Assembly: GCF_030818905.1 (NCBI RefSeq)
Contig: NZ_JAUTAZ010000001.1
Coordinates: 310,001-374,000, forward strand
Direction of reading: 5' to 3'
DNA: 64,000 nt
From: Microbacterium sp. SORGH_AS_0888
GTDB lineage: Bacteria > Actinomycetota > Actinomycetes > Actinomycetales > Microbacteriaceae
This document shows, piece after piece, positions 1 through 11,077 of this stretch. Within the stretch, counting starts at the first letter, position 1. Each line of letters starts with the position of its first letter. The notes beneath the pieces are model-generated. The model saw only the letters and a list, made by a program, of their open reading frames with translations. It was not told the origin of the DNA and did no database searches. The position numbers were made by a program, and so were the translations under genes.

Positions 1-1
1 C

Positions 2-799
2 GGCGGCGACGTGTCGCATCTGAACCTGCACAAGACGTTCGCGATCCCGCACGGCGGGGGAGGGCCCGGGGTCGGACCGGTCGCCGCCAAGGCGCACCTG
101 GCGCCGTATCTGCCCTCGCACCCGTTCTCGCCGCGTGCGGGCCACGGGGCACTCTCGGCCCGGGGCTTCGTGTTCGAGGGCGGTCCCGTCGCGGCGGCGC
201 CTTACGGATCCGCGTCCATCCTGCCGATCTCGTGGGCGTACATCCGGATGCTGGGAGCCGAGGGACTGCGCGCGGCGACAGGGGCGGCGGTGCTCGCGGC
301 CAACTACGTCGCCGCACGGCTGCGCGAGCACTTCCCGGTCCTGTACGCGGGCGAGGGCGGTCTCGTGGCGCACGAGTGCATCCTCGATCTGCGTCCGCTG
401 CGGGAGGCCACAGGCATCACGGTGGACGACGTGGCCAAGCGGCTGATCGACTACGGGTTCCACGCGCCGACGATGTCGTTCCCGGTCGCCGGCACGCTCA
501 TGGTCGAGCCGACGGAGTCGGAGGACCTCGGCGAGATCGAGCGCTTCGTCGAGGCCATGATCGCGATCCGGGCCGAGGCCGACCGGGTCGCGGCCGGCGA
601 GTGGCCGGCCGAGGACAACCCGCTCGTGAACGCGCCGCACACGGCGGCCTCGATCGCGGTCGGCGAGTGGACGCATCCGTACTCCCGTGAGCAGGCGGTC
701 TATCCGGTGCCCGCGCTCGTGCGGAGCAAGTACTGGCCGCCCGTGCGCCGGATCGACAACGCCTACGGCGACCGCAACCTCTTCTGCGCCTGCCCCTGA
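2..799 (+). CDS. gcvP: Glycine dehydrogenase (decarboxylating), P-protein, C-terminal part; 5' end outside window
   Basis: P-protein of the glycine cleavage system, which decarboxylates glycine on pyridoxal phosphate and passes the aminomethyl group to the lipoyl H-protein in the cytosol. The open frame enters from the left edge and gives 265 residues. The first residues carry the PLP-lysine motif SHLNLHKTF (lysine codon at 32-34) followed by the glycine-rich loop [11 protein letters not shown], both hallmarks of GcvP near residue 700 of a roughly 950-residue protein. The C-terminal fold continues to the usual end near [16 protein letters not shown]. The family is certain; only the upstream two thirds are missing because of the window edge. 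Confidence 0.96.
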   Translation, partial: GGDVSHLNLHKTFAIPHGGGGPGVGPVAAKAHLAPYLPSHPFSPRAGHGALSARGFVFEGGPVAAAPYGSASILPISWAYIRMLGAEGLRAATGAAVLAANYVAARLREHFPVLYAGEGGLVAHECILDLRPLREATGITVDDVAKRLIDYGFHAPTMSFPVAGTLMVEPTESEDLGEIERFVEAMIAIRAEADRVAAGEWPAEDNPLVNAPHTAASIAVGEWTHPYSREQAVYPVPALVRSKYWPPVRRIDNAYGDRNLFCACP

Positions 800-810
800 C
801 CGCGTCCTGA

Positions 811-883
811 CCGCGAGACCAGTCCCGCGCGCCGAGACCGGTGGTTAAACCGCCGGTCTCGGCGGCGCGGACTGGTCTCGCGG
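811..883. repeat. 73-bp extragenic palindrome, copy 1
   Basis: The outer arms CCGCGAGACCAGTC and GACTGGTCTCGCGG are exact complements, and inner arms GCCGAGACCGG/CCGGTCTCGGC surround a short loop. A second copy of the same length lies at 1969-2041, so the pair brackets the gene at 845-1902. The stop codon of that gene falls in the loop and its last codons lie in the right arm. It could act as a bidirectional terminator after gcvP or be a REP-like mobile palindrome; the sequence alone does not decide. Confidence 0.85.
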
Positions 884-1902
884 GTATGGGGACGGGGATG
901 GCGAGAGCGGGGCGAGCAGGCGACGGAGCTCGAGGAGCCGAGCGGTGTCTTCGGGCTGGATGCGGCGGAGCCCCGCGCCGAGCAGGATGCTCCGCAGCCG
1001 GGTGAACTCGGTCACCTCGTCCCAGGCCCAGTGCGCGACGCTGCGGACGTGGTCGCGCAGGCGGGCGTCGCGACGGCGCCGCTCGCGCATCGCCGCCACG
1101 GGATCGCCGAACCGGCCGTCGTACTTCAGGTCGCCGTCGGCCTCGCCGATCACCTGCTCGGTCGGCCACCACATGTCGGCCCGGTCGCGGTGGCCGTCGC
1201 ACGCCGTGAACCACCGCTGGAGCTCGGGCTCGGGGAACCCCAGCCATGCGATCGCCGCCCGACTGATCGACTCGAGGGTGGTCTCGGCATCCCCGTTCGC
1301 CCGGTGGAGCGACCAGCGGGCGCGGCGTCGTCCGCGGCTCGAGGCCCGTGCCTCGTTGCGAGCGACGAGATTCTCGACCGAGAGCGCGGGGTCCCGTCGC
1401 AGCGCCGCGTCGGCGACGGCGAGGCCGATCGCGGGATGCCGATGCCGCGCGAGGTCGACCGCGGTGTCGCCATCGTCCGTCACCGCGTAGCCGCCGAGGT
1501 CGGCGATCTCGCGCGGGCCGGATGCGGTGTGGATGCGCAGGTCGCCGGTCACGCCGGCGTCGGCGCCGTCGTCTCGGAGGACGTGGACCTCGCGGGGGTG
1601 TCCGAACACGGGCAGCCCGCGCAGCGCGGCAGCGGACTCGGCGCAGAACACGACGTCGGGTATGCAGATCGCGACCGCGTGCACCCGCGCCAGGTAGCGC
1701 TCCCAGGGCGGAAGGCCCGCCCACTGCTCGTGCGGTGCGTAGACGCCGCGGCGCACGTGGGCGAGCTCGCCGCGCGCGAGCGCGAGCTCCGGATGCGGGA
1801 TCTCGCTCGCGCGCAACAGCGGGACGGGCGAGGGGAGGACGGCGGGGACGCTGAGCGAGTGTGTCATCGCCCCACGGTGGCCGACGGTCCGGGGCGCCGG
1901 CA
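845..1902 (-). CDS. Unknown protein, possibly related to AbiEi/DUF559-type proteins
   Basis: A 352-residue soluble protein with no signal peptide or membrane segment. The N-terminal part (a run of PLLRASEI, then VRRGVYAP and CAESAAALRGLP) resembles the N-terminal domain of actinobacterial proteins often labelled AbiEi-like or DUF559, and the C-terminal part has DGDLKYDGRFGD, which could be a degraded nuclease-type strand (inference). The start chosen is ATG 1902, preceded by GGGGGA at a normal distance; ATG 1866 is an alternative without a visible ribosome site. It stands alone, boxed by the two palindromes at 811-883 and 1969-2041, with the last codons inside the first palindrome. Function is unknown. 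Confidence 0.7.
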
Positions 1903-1968
1903 TCCGACATCCCCCGGATGTGGACGCGAGCCCCCGGCCCGCACCCTGGGGAGGACACGGTGCTCTGA

Positions 1969-2041
1969 CCGCGAGACCAGTCCGGGGCGCCGAGACCGGC
2001 GAGAAAACCACCGGTCTCGGCGTGCGGGACTGGTCTCGCGG
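1969..2041. repeat. 73-bp extragenic palindrome, copy 2
   Basis: Same length and same outer arms as the copy at 811-883 (CCGCGAGACCAGTCC with GGACTGGTCTCGCGG), with a diverged loop containing GAGAAAACCA. It lies upstream of the unknown gene at 845-1902 and just downstream of the CPBP protease gene. Compensating differences between the copies keep the stem paired. Confidence 0.85.
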
Positions 2042-2067
2042 TAGGGGCGGGGCTCGGAGGGAGGGGG

Positions 2068-2892
2068 TTAGAAGACGGCGGGGAACAGGGCGACGGCGAG
2101 GGGGTATCCGACGAAGGCGAAGATGTCGATCACGGTGTGCGCGATCACGAGCGGCATGACGCGGCCCCACCGGCGGTAGCACCAGCCGAACACGACGCCC
2201 ATCGCGAAGTTTCCCACGATCGAGCCGAAGCCCTGATACGCGTGGTAGGCGGCCCGCAGCCCGGCCATCGCGAGGATGATCGTCCACCAGCCCCACCCGA
2301 GCCGCCGCAGCCGGTCGAAGAAGTAGCCCAGGAAGATGATCTCCTCCGTGAGGCCCGCGCGCAGCGCCGACAGCACGAGGATCGGCACCGTGTACCACGC
2401 CGCGTCCAGCGGGGATGCGGACACCTCGAGAGTGAGGCCGAGGAGCCGCCCGGCCACGTACAGCGCGAGCCCCGGGACGCCGATGACGGCGACGAGGAGC
2501 AGTCCTCGTCCCACGTCGCCGCCGAATCCGCGGAAGTCCAGCCCGATGCGTCGCAGCGCGTTCGCGCCGGGCTCCCACAGCAGGTACACGACCAGCGCCA
2601 CCGTCGTGAGCGCGAAGAACACGGCGAGGAACTGGTAGAGCGCGTCCCAGAACGCCGCGCTGTCGGCCGGGGGGTTCAGCTGCGTGCTCTGCGCCCCCAC
2701 CGAGGTCTGCGTGGCGATCGCCTCCTCGAGCGTGCGCACGAACGAGAGGACGGAGTACAGCGCGGAGCGACCCACCGTGAGGGCGAGAACGAGCACGAGC
2801 TCCCAGATGTAGCGCGCACGGAGGCCGCCCTCGGCGGACGGCGGATCCCAGGCGCGGATGACGGCGCTTCGCATCGGATCAGCGTCGCACAT
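2068..2892 (-). CDS. CPBP family intramembrane metalloprotease
   Basis: A 274-residue polytopic membrane protein of the CPBP (CAAX protease and bacteriocin-processing, formerly Abi) family. Motif 1 is the glutamate pair in LTEEIIFLGYFFDR (E183-E184), motif 2 is centred on H217 in AYHAYQGFG, and motif 3 is H252 in AHTVIDIFAF, so the putative metal ligands are all present. Around seven hydrophobic stretches are visible between residues 30 and 270. Substrate unknown; family members process prenylated proteins or peptides. ATG 2874 is a possible alternative start. It is monocistronic, reads away from the ABC operon, and ends next to palindrome copy 2. Confidence 0.88.
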   Translation of the reverse strand: MCDADPMRSAVIRAWDPPSAEGGLRARYIWELVLVLALTVGRSALYSVLSFVRTLEEAIATQTSVGAQSTQLNPPADSAAFWDALYQFLAVFFALTTVALVVYLLWEPGANALRRIGLDFRGFGGDVGRGLLLVAVIGVPGLALYVAGRLLGLTLEVSASPLDAAWYTVPILVLSALRAGLTEEIIFLGYFFDRLRRLGWGWWTIILAMAGLRAAYHAYQGFGSIVGNFAMGVVFGWCYRRWGRVMPLVIAHTVIDIFAFVGYPLAVALFPAVF

Positions 2893-3196
2893 TCCGGTGC
2901 GTAACCATCATGTTTCGTTTGTGCATCAGTTGTCTGTGCCGGGCGCCCACGCCGTCGATGTTCTGGGATGGAGGCTCAAGATGGATGAGACTCCGAATCG
3001 TGCCCGTGACCCGGGCTTTCCCGGTCGAACGGATGCGGATGTGCACAATGCGGTGCGAGTGTAACCACAGATGAGAGTTCTGTCATCATTCGCAAGGCGC
3101 ATTTGATCATTGTGCGCCCGCTGCTTAGGGTTCTCGTATTCACGGCTCAGCCTGTCCTGCGGTTGAGCCGTACAACCCTGTGTATAGGAGGCAATA
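2893..3196. other. Intergenic region between divergent genes
   Basis: About 300 bases with lower GC than the coding DNA and no convincing open frame. It must hold the promoters of both the leftward protease gene and the rightward ABC operon. The only element I can point to is the promoter at 3103-3131 and the ribosome site GGAGG at 3187-3191. No tRNA or structured RNA was recognised. Confidence 0.6.
3103..3131 (+). promoter_or_regulatory. Predicted sigma-70 type promoter of the peptide ABC operon
   Basis: TTGATC at 3103-3108 and TAGGGT at 3126-3131 with a 17-base spacer fit the housekeeping actinobacterial promoter (TTGACN - TANNNT). Transcription would start about 60 bases before the GTG start of the binding protein, leaving a leader with a clear GGAGG. 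Confidence 0.6.
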
Positions 3197-4816
3197 GTGA
3201 AGCGCACCAAGATCGCGCTCGCGAGCATCGCGCTGCTGGGCGCGAGCGCACTCGCCCTCGCCGGCTGTGCGGGCGGCGGCAGCTCGTCGTCGTCGGCCAG
3301 CGGCAACTCGTCGGCGATCATCTCGGTCAACGGCTCCGAGCCGGAGAACCCGCTGGTCCCGACGAACACGAACGAGACCGGCGGCGGCAAGATCATCGAC
3401 TCGATCTTCGCCGGCCTGACCTACTACGACGGCACCGGCGCCACGCAGAACGACATGGCCGACTCGATCACGGTCGACGACCCGTCCACCATCACGGTCA
3501 AGCTCAAGTCCGACCAGAAGTTCAGCGACGGCGAGGACGTCACCTCCGACAGCTTCATCAACGCATGGAACTACGGCGCCAAGAAGTCCAACGCTCAGAA
3601 GAACGCCTCCTGGTTCGCTGACATCGTCGGCTTCAGCGAGGACGCCGACAGCGACCTGACCGGCCTCACCAAGGTCGACGACACGACGTTCAAGATCGCG
3701 CTGTCCAGCCCGATCGCGACCGACTTCGTGAACCGCCTCGGCTACTCGGCGTACTACCCGCTGCCCGCCAAGGCGTTCGACGACATGAAGGCCTTCGGTG
3801 AGAACCCGATCGGCAACGGCCCCTACAAGCTCGACGGCGACGGCGCGTGGAAGCACGACGTCGAGATCGACCTCGTCAAGAACGACTCGTACACCGGTGG
3901 ACGTGCCGCCCACAACGGCGGGCTGAAGATCGTCTTCTACAGCTCCCTCGACGGCGCGTACTCCGACCTCCAGTCCGGCAACCTCGACGTCCTCGACGCG
4001 ATCCCGAGCGCCTCGCTCGCGACCTACCAGAGCGAGCTCGGCGACAAGGCCGTCAACCAGCCGGCCGCGATCTTCCAGTCGTTCACGATCCCCGAGTCGC
4101 TCGCTCACTTCTCCGGCCAGGAGGGTCAGCTGCGTCGTCAGGCGATCTCGATGGCGATCGACCGTGACTCGATCACGAAGACGATCTTCAGCGGAACGCG
4201 CACCCCGGCCAAGGACTTCACCTCCCCGGTGATCAGCGGCTGGTCCGGCTCCCTGCCGGGCAGCGACGTGCTGACCTACAACCCCGACGAGGCGAAGAAG
4301 CTGTGGGCGCAGGCCGACGCGATCTCGCCGTGGTCGGGTAGCTTCCAGATCGGCTACAACTCCGACGGCGGGCACCAGTCCTGGGTCGACGCGGTCAGCA
4401 ACTCGATCAAGAACACCCTGGGGATCGACGCCTCGGGCGCGCCCTACGTCGACTTCGCGTCCTTCCGGACCGCGATCTCGGGGCACACGATCCAGACGGC
4501 GTTCCGTACGGGTTGGCAGGCCGACTACCCCGGCATGTACAACTTCCTGCAGCCGCTGTATGCGACCGGCGCCTCCTCGAACGACGGCGGCTACTCGAAC
4601 CCGGATGTCGACGCCCTCCTGGCCAAGGGTGCTGCGGCATCCAACGCCTCGGACGCGACGGCGGACTACGACAAGGCACAGGAGATCCTCTTCAAGGACC
4701 TCCCGGCCGTTCCCCTCTGGTACTCGAACGTGAACGGCGGCTACGCGGACACGGTCTCGAACGTGACGTTCGGCTGGAACTCGGTTCCGCTGTACTACGA
4801 GATCACCAAGGGCTAA
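3197..4816 (+). CDS. ABC transporter substrate-binding lipoprotein, peptide/opine family (SBP_bac_5)
   Basis: Captures a peptide-type solute outside the membrane and delivers it to the permeases encoded downstream. It has 539 residues, normal for the family. The signal peptide carries a lipobox LALAGC with Cys24 as the lipidated residue, then a Gly/Ser-rich linker. The remainder has the family pattern: NPLVPTNTNETGGGKIIDSIFAGL near the start, KFSDGEDVTSDSFINAW, and a C-terminal DYDKAQEILFKDLPAVPLWY. GTG 3197 is preceded by GGAGG at a spacing of five. A strong hairpin at 4836-4873 separates it from the permease gene, which would give excess binding protein over permease. Confidence 0.93.
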   Translation: MKRTKIALASIALLGASALALAGCAGGGSSSSSASGNSSAIISVNGSEPENPLVPTNTNETGGGKIIDSIFAGLTYYDGTGATQNDMADSITVDDPSTITVKLKSDQKFSDGEDVTSDSFINAWNYGAKKSNAQKNASWFADIVGFSEDADSDLTGLTKVDDTTFKIALSSPIATDFVNRLGYSAYYPLPAKAFDDMKAFGENPIGNGPYKLDGDGAWKHDVEIDLVKNDSYTGGRAAHNGGLKIVFYSSLDGAYSDLQSGNLDVLDAIPSASLATYQSELGDKAVNQPAAIFQSFTIPESLAHFSGQEGQLRRQAISMAIDRDSITKTIFSGTRTPAKDFTSPVISGWSGSLPGSDVLTYNPDEAKKLWAQADAISPWSGSFQIGYNSDGGHQSWVDAVSNSIKNTLGIDASGAPYVDFASFRTAISGHTIQTAFRTGWQADYPGMYNFLQPLYATGASSNDGGYSNPDVDALLAKGAAASNASDATADYDKAQEILFKDLPAVPLWYSNVNGGYADTVSNVTFGWNSVPLYYEITKG

Positions 4817-4835
4817 TCACCCGGCGTGATCGCAG

Positions 4836-4873
4836 CCGCGAGGCGGTGACGATCTCTCGTCACCGCCTCGCGG
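4836..4873 (+). terminator. Strong hairpin between binding protein and permease genes
   Basis: A perfect 17-bp stem: CCGCGAGGCGGTGACGA at 4836-4852, loop TCTC, and its complement at 4857-4873. No long T run follows. Placed inside the operon after the binding-protein gene, it fits a partial terminator or a 3'-end stabilising structure that raises binding protein over permease. Confidence 0.75.
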
Positions 4874-4985
4874 TCTGTGTTGGTGCTCGCGTTCGAGCGA
4901 TCGACAGGGCACGATTCTCAGGAGAGGTCATCGCGTCGCCGTCCCGGTGCCGCGCCGTTCTCCGTCTTATCCGGAAGGAGTGAGG

Positions 4986-5916
4986 GTGCTCGCATACATC
5001 CTCAGGCGCATCCTGCAGGTCATCCCCGTGTTCTTGGGGTCGACCCTGCTCATCTATTTCCTCGTGTTCGCGATGCCGGGAAACCCGATCCTGGCCCTGT
5101 TCGGCGACAAGCAGCCTCCGCAGAGCGTGATCGACGCACTCGAGGCGCAATACCACCTGGACCAGCCCTTCATCGTCCAGTACTTCTACTACCTCATGGG
5201 CATCCTCCAGGGGAACATGGGCACGACCTTCTCCGGTCAGTCCGTCAACGATGTGCTCGCCCGGACGCTGCCGGTCACCGGGCGACTGGCGATCATGGCG
5301 ATCGTGATCGAGTTCAGTCTCGCGATCGTCGTCGGCACGATCTCGGCCCTCCGCAAGGGCAAGATCTTCGACAACACGGCCCTCGTCATCTCGCTCATCT
5401 TCCTCGCGACACCGATCTTCGTCATGTGTTTCGTGGCGCAGTACTTCCTCGCCGTCCAGCTCGGATGGTTCAAGCCGACGGTCGGGGCCCAACAACGACT
5501 GGGGCGGTCTCATACTCCCGGCGCTCGTCCTCGGGTTCAGCCTCTTCGCCACGAGCATGCGCCTCATGCGCGGCTCGGTCATCGACACGCTGAACCAGGA
5601 CTGGGTGCGCACGGCCTACAGCAAGGGCCTCTCGCGTCGCCGCGTCATCCCGGTGCACGTTCTCCGCAACTCGCTCATCCCGGTCATCACGAACTCCGCG
5701 ACCAACTTCGGCGTGCTGCTCGTGGGTGCGACCGTGACGGAGGCGATCTTCAACATCCCGGGCGTCGGCAACACGCTCTTCAAGGCCACGCTGCAACACG
5801 AGGGACCGACGATCGTCTCCTTCGTGACGGTCTTCGTCATCATCTACGTGCTGGTCAACCTCGTCATCGACCTGCTCTACGGCTTCCTGGACCCGAGGAT
5901 CCGCTATGTCAAGTAA
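4986..5916 (+). pseudogene. ABC peptide permease, first subunit (DppB-like), interrupted by a frameshift
   Basis: Inner-membrane subunit of the peptide importer. Start GTG 4986 follows AAGGAG by five bases and opens on VLAYILRRILQVIPVFLGS, the classic DppB N-terminus. The frame is intact to about 5480 (WFKPTVG), then homologous sequence continues in the next frame from 5491 (NNDWGGLILPALVLGF), through the EAA loop (VRTAYSKGLSRRRVI) and the usual end FLDPRIRYVK. One extra base in GTCGGGGCCC (5481-5490) explains it. Read literally, the first frame runs on to 6086 with junk. The rest of the operon is intact, so either the importer is lost or the extra base is a sequencing error. Combined length would be about 309 residues, normal for DppB. 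Confidence 0.85.
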
Positions 5917-6850
5917 TGCCCCCGTCCCCGATCACTACGTCGCGCCGGTGCGCGACGCCGCCGTCACCGTCGACGCCGTCCGCGTCGACGAGAAGCCGTC
6001 GAGCCTCTGGCGTGACGCCTGGCGCGACCTCCGCCGGCGTCCCACGTTCTGGATCTCGGTCGGCGTCGTCCTCGTCGTCCTGCTGATGGCCGTCTGGCCG
6101 ACCCTCTTCACGCAGGTGCCGCCGAACGACCAGTGCGACCTCGCGAACAGCAACGGCGGACCCGCGGCGGGACACCCCCTGGGCTTCACGTTCCAGGGCT
6201 GCGACATCTTCTCGCGAATCGTCTGGGGAGCTCGTACCTCCCTCTCGGTCGGACTGCTCGCGACGCTCATCGGCTCGGTGATCGGCCTGATCATGGGCGC
6301 CTACGCCGGCTTCTACGGCGGCTGGCTCGACTCGGTGCTCTCGCGCGTGGGCGACATCTTCTTCTCTATCCCCTACATCCTCGCGGCCGTCGTCGTGATG
6401 AGCGTGTTCAGCGACGCGCGGAACGTCTTCACGCTCGCACTCGCGATCGGCGGGTTCTCGTGGGCCTCGACGGCGCGCGTCGTGCGCGCCGAGGTGCTGC
6501 GGGTGCGGCAGGCCGACTTCGTGACGGCCTCGCAGGCGCTCGGGCTCTCGAGGTTCCGGACGCTGCTCTCGCACGTCGTGCCGAACGCGATCGCCCCGCT
6601 GCTGGTCATCTCGACCCTGAGCCTCGCGGCCGCGATCGTGGCCGAGGCGACGCTCACCTTCCTCGGGGTCGGCATCCCCGGCGTCATGTCGTGGGGTCGC
6701 GACATCTCGGACGCACAGGAGTCGTTGAAGGTCGCTCCGATGGCACTCGTGTACCCGTCGATCGCGCTGACCGTCACGGTCCTGGCGTTCATCCTGCTGG
6801 GCGAGCTCATCCGAGACGCCCTCGACCCGAGAGCGAGGGCTCGCCGATGA
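5906..6850 (+). CDS. ABC peptide permease, second subunit (DppC-like)
   Basis: Second transmembrane subunit of the importer, 314 residues. A cytoplasmic N-terminus of about 50 residues is followed by a first membrane helix and an external loop, then five more helices. The EAA coupling motif is at residues 207-226 (ASQALGLSRFRTLLSHVVPN), where the ATPase docks, and the family ending DALDPRARARR is present. Its start overlaps the end of the preceding permease gene by 11 bases, and its stop overlaps the ATPase start as ATGA, so the three are translationally coupled. Confidence 0.93.
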   Translation: MSSNAPVPDHYVAPVRDAAVTVDAVRVDEKPSSLWRDAWRDLRRRPTFWISVGVVLVVLLMAVWPTLFTQVPPNDQCDLANSNGGPAAGHPLGFTFQGCDIFSRIVWGARTSLSVGLLATLIGSVIGLIMGAYAGFYGGWLDSVLSRVGDIFFSIPYILAAVVVMSVFSDARNVFTLALAIGGFSWASTARVVRAEVLRVRQADFVTASQALGLSRFRTLLSHVVPNAIAPLLVISTLSLAAAIVAEATLTFLGVGIPGVMSWGRDISDAQESLKVAPMALVYPSIALTVTVLAFILLGELIRDALDPRARARR

Positions 6851-8505
6851 CCGATCCGCTGCTGCGCATCCGCGACCTCAAGGTCGCCTTCGACACGCAG
6901 AAGGGCAGCCGTGAGGTGCTGCACGGAGTGAGTCTCGACCTCTACGCGGGCCAGACGCTCGCGATCGTGGGGGAGTCGGGCTCCGGCAAGTCGACGACGG
7001 CCTCCGCCATCGTGAACCTGCTGCCGGGAACGGGACACGTCACGTCGGGCTCGATCACCCTCGGCGGACGTGAGCTGACCTCGCTCAGCAAGAGCCAGAT
7101 GGAACGCGTCCGCGGTCGCGACATCGGCTACGTGCCGCAGGACCCGATGTCGAACCTCAACCCGGTGTGGTCGATCGGCTTCCAGGTGAAGGAGGCGATC
7201 CGCGCCAACGGCATCGCCCAGGGACGCCAGGCGGTCACCGCACGCGCGATCGAGGTGCTGCAGCAGGCGGGTCTCTCCGACGCCGCCAAGCGCCTGCACC
7301 AGTACCCGCACCAGTTCTCCGGCGGGATGCGGCAGCGCGCGCTCATCGGCATCGGCCTCGCGGCCGACCCCACCCTGCTGATCGCCGACGAGCCCACCAG
7401 CGCTCTCGACGTCACCGTTCAGCGCGTGATCCTCGACCACATGGCCGAGCTGACGCGGGAGAAGGGGACCTCCGTTCTGCTCATCACGCACGATCTGGGA
7501 CTCGCCGCCGAGCGCGCGGACACGATCGTGGTCATGCAGCACGGCGAGATCGTCGAGTCCGGTCCCAGCCGCGAGATCCTCCAGAGCCCGCAGCATCCCT
7601 ACACGCAGCGCCTCGTGGCGGCGGCCCCCTCGATCGCCTCGCAGCGCATCCAGGCGGTCGTGGAGCGGCGCGGCATCGAGACGAGCGAGGACATCGCCGA
7701 GATCGCGCCGGCCATCCGGGTGACCGACCTCACGAAGGACTACCGCATCCGTCAGGGCGGGTTCCGCAGCGAGCCCTTCCGTGCGGTGGACGCGGTCTCC
7801 TTCGAGATCCCGCGCGGCAAGACCCTGGCGCTCGTGGGGGAGTCCGGGTCGGGCAAGTCGACCGTCGCGAAGATGGTCCTCAAGCTCGAGGAGCCGACCT
7901 CCGGGTCGATCGAGATCGACGGCACCGACGTCGCGAAGATCTCGGCGGCCGACACGTTCGCGCTGCGTCGCCGGATGCAGCCGGTGTTCCAGGACCCCTA
8001 CGGCTCGCTCGACCCGCTGCGCAACATCGGCAACACGATCGCCGAGCCGCTGGAGATCCACCGCGTCGGGGACGCCGCATCCCGTCGGCAGCGGGTCCGC
8101 GAGCTGCTCGACCAGGTCTCACTGCCCCAGGAGCTCTTCACGCGCTACCCGAACGAGCTCTCGGGCGGCCAGCGCCAGCGTGTCGCGATCGCGCGTGCGC
8201 TCGCGCTCAAGCCCGACATCGTCGTGCTCGACGAGGCGGTCTCGGCGTTGGACGTGCTCGTGCAGGACCAGATCCTCCAGCTGCTGGCGGAGCTGCAGAC
8301 CGAGCTCGACCTCAGCTATCTGTTCATCACGCACGACCTCGCCGTGGTCCGCGTCGTAGCCGACACGGTCTGCGTCATGGAGCGGGGTCGCGTGGTCGAG
8401 CAGGGCACGGTCGACGAGATCTTCACCCGCCCGGCCCAGGAGTACACACGCCGGCTCCTCGACGCGATCCCGGGCGCCTCGATCCCGCTCGGAGGCACCG
8501 CCTGA
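6847..8505 (+). CDS. Fused dual ATPase of peptide ABC transporter (DppD-DppF type)
   Basis: Two complete ABC ATPase domains in one 552-residue chain powering the importer. Domain 1: Walker A GESGSGKST at 42-50, signature FSGGMRQR at 157-164, Walker B LLIADEPT at 177-184. Domain 2: Walker A at 331-339, signature LSGGQRQR at 438-445, Walker B IVVLDEAVSALD at 458-469, where the usual EPTSALD reads EAVSALD; the catalytic glutamate is kept. Each domain is followed by the oligopeptide-transporter C-terminal stretch (SPQHPYTQRLV and RPAQEYTRRLLDAIPG). Fusions of this kind are common in actinobacteria. Start ATG 6847 overlaps the permease stop. Confidence 0.94.
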   Translation: MTDPLLRIRDLKVAFDTQKGSREVLHGVSLDLYAGQTLAIVGESGSGKSTTASAIVNLLPGTGHVTSGSITLGGRELTSLSKSQMERVRGRDIGYVPQDPMSNLNPVWSIGFQVKEAIRANGIAQGRQAVTARAIEVLQQAGLSDAAKRLHQYPHQFSGGMRQRALIGIGLAADPTLLIADEPTSALDVTVQRVILDHMAELTREKGTSVLLITHDLGLAAERADTIVVMQHGEIVESGPSREILQSPQHPYTQRLVAAAPSIASQRIQAVVERRGIETSEDIAEIAPAIRVTDLTKDYRIRQGGFRSEPFRAVDAVSFEIPRGKTLALVGESGSGKSTVAKMVLKLEEPTSGSIEIDGTDVAKISAADTFALRRRMQPVFQDPYGSLDPLRNIGNTIAEPLEIHRVGDAASRRQRVRELLDQVSLPQELFTRYPNELSGGQRQRVAIARALALKPDIVVLDEAVSALDVLVQDQILQLLAELQTELDLSYLFITHDLAVVRVVADTVCVMERGRVVEQGTVDEIFTRPAQEYTRRLLDAIPGASIPLGGTA

Positions 8506-8513
8506 GTCGCACC

Positions 8514-9083
8514 GTGTACCGGCCGGTCGCTGCCACGGTGTGGCTCATCGTGGCAGCGGCCGTCGCCGTCCTGCTCCTCGGCGACGCTCTGCTGCGCTCG
8601 GGATGGCGCGAGACCGCACTGCTCGCGCCGTGGGTGCTGCTCCTTCTCTGGGGCGTCTACGTGGTCTTGTTCGCGTCGGCCGTGGTGACGGATGCCGACG
8701 GCATCGAGGTGCGCAACCTCCTCCGGGTCACGCGCGCGTCGTGGGGACAGGTCGCCGACATCACGATGGCCTATCAGATCGTCGTGAGGCTGCTCGACGG
8801 ACGCCGGGTGAACTGCTTCGGCGGTCCGGTGCGGGGCCGTCCGCGTCGATCCGCGCACGGCGGACGGCTCCCGGCCCTGCGACCTCGCGACGAGGACGAG
8901 GCTCCGGTGGTCGACACGACCGGCGTCGATCAGGCCGACCGGATCGTCGAGGAATGGGAGCGTGCCGGGGCGGTCTCCGGCACCGGCACGATCGCCCGAT
9001 CCTGGGATCTGCCGGCGCTCGTCGCGCTCGCGGTGCTCGTCGTCTGGGCCGTCGCCGCCGTTCTCATCGCCTACGCCCGGTAG
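8514..9083 (+). CDS. PH-domain-like membrane protein of unknown function
   Basis: About 189 residues: two hydrophobic segments near the N-terminus (LIVAAAVAVLLLGDAL and LLAPWVLLLLWGVYVVLFASAVV), a bacterial PH-like stretch (VVTDADGIEVRNLLRVTRASWGQVADI, then VVRLLDGRRVNCFGG), and one C-terminal membrane helix ending in IAYAR. This layout matches actinobacterial PH-domain (DUF2581/bPH2-like) proteins. GTG 8514 is the first usable start and lies just after the ATPase stop; no close ribosome site is visible, so the start is uncertain. Role unknown; neither its position nor its sequence ties it clearly to the transporter. Confidence 0.75.
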   Translation: MYRPVAATVWLIVAAAVAVLLLGDALLRSGWRETALLAPWVLLLLWGVYVVLFASAVVTDADGIEVRNLLRVTRASWGQVADITMAYQIVVRLLDGRRVNCFGGPVRGRPRRSAHGGRLPALRPRDEDEAPVVDTTGVDQADRIVEEWERAGAVSGTGTIARSWDLPALVALAVLVVWAVAAVLIAYAR

Positions 9084-9164
9084 AATGGCCGGTGCCGGAC
9101 CCTTCGACCTCGTTCAGGGACCGATGCAGACCTCCTTTTACCCCTCCCTCTGTTAGGACCTTTC

Positions 9165-11075
<1,911 letters not shown>

Positions 11076-11077
11076 GC

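Noticed and set aside
4947..6086. 379-residue continuous reading of the permease gene
   Set aside because: After about 5490 the translation has no permease features, while the adjacent frame does; treated as a frameshifted gene.
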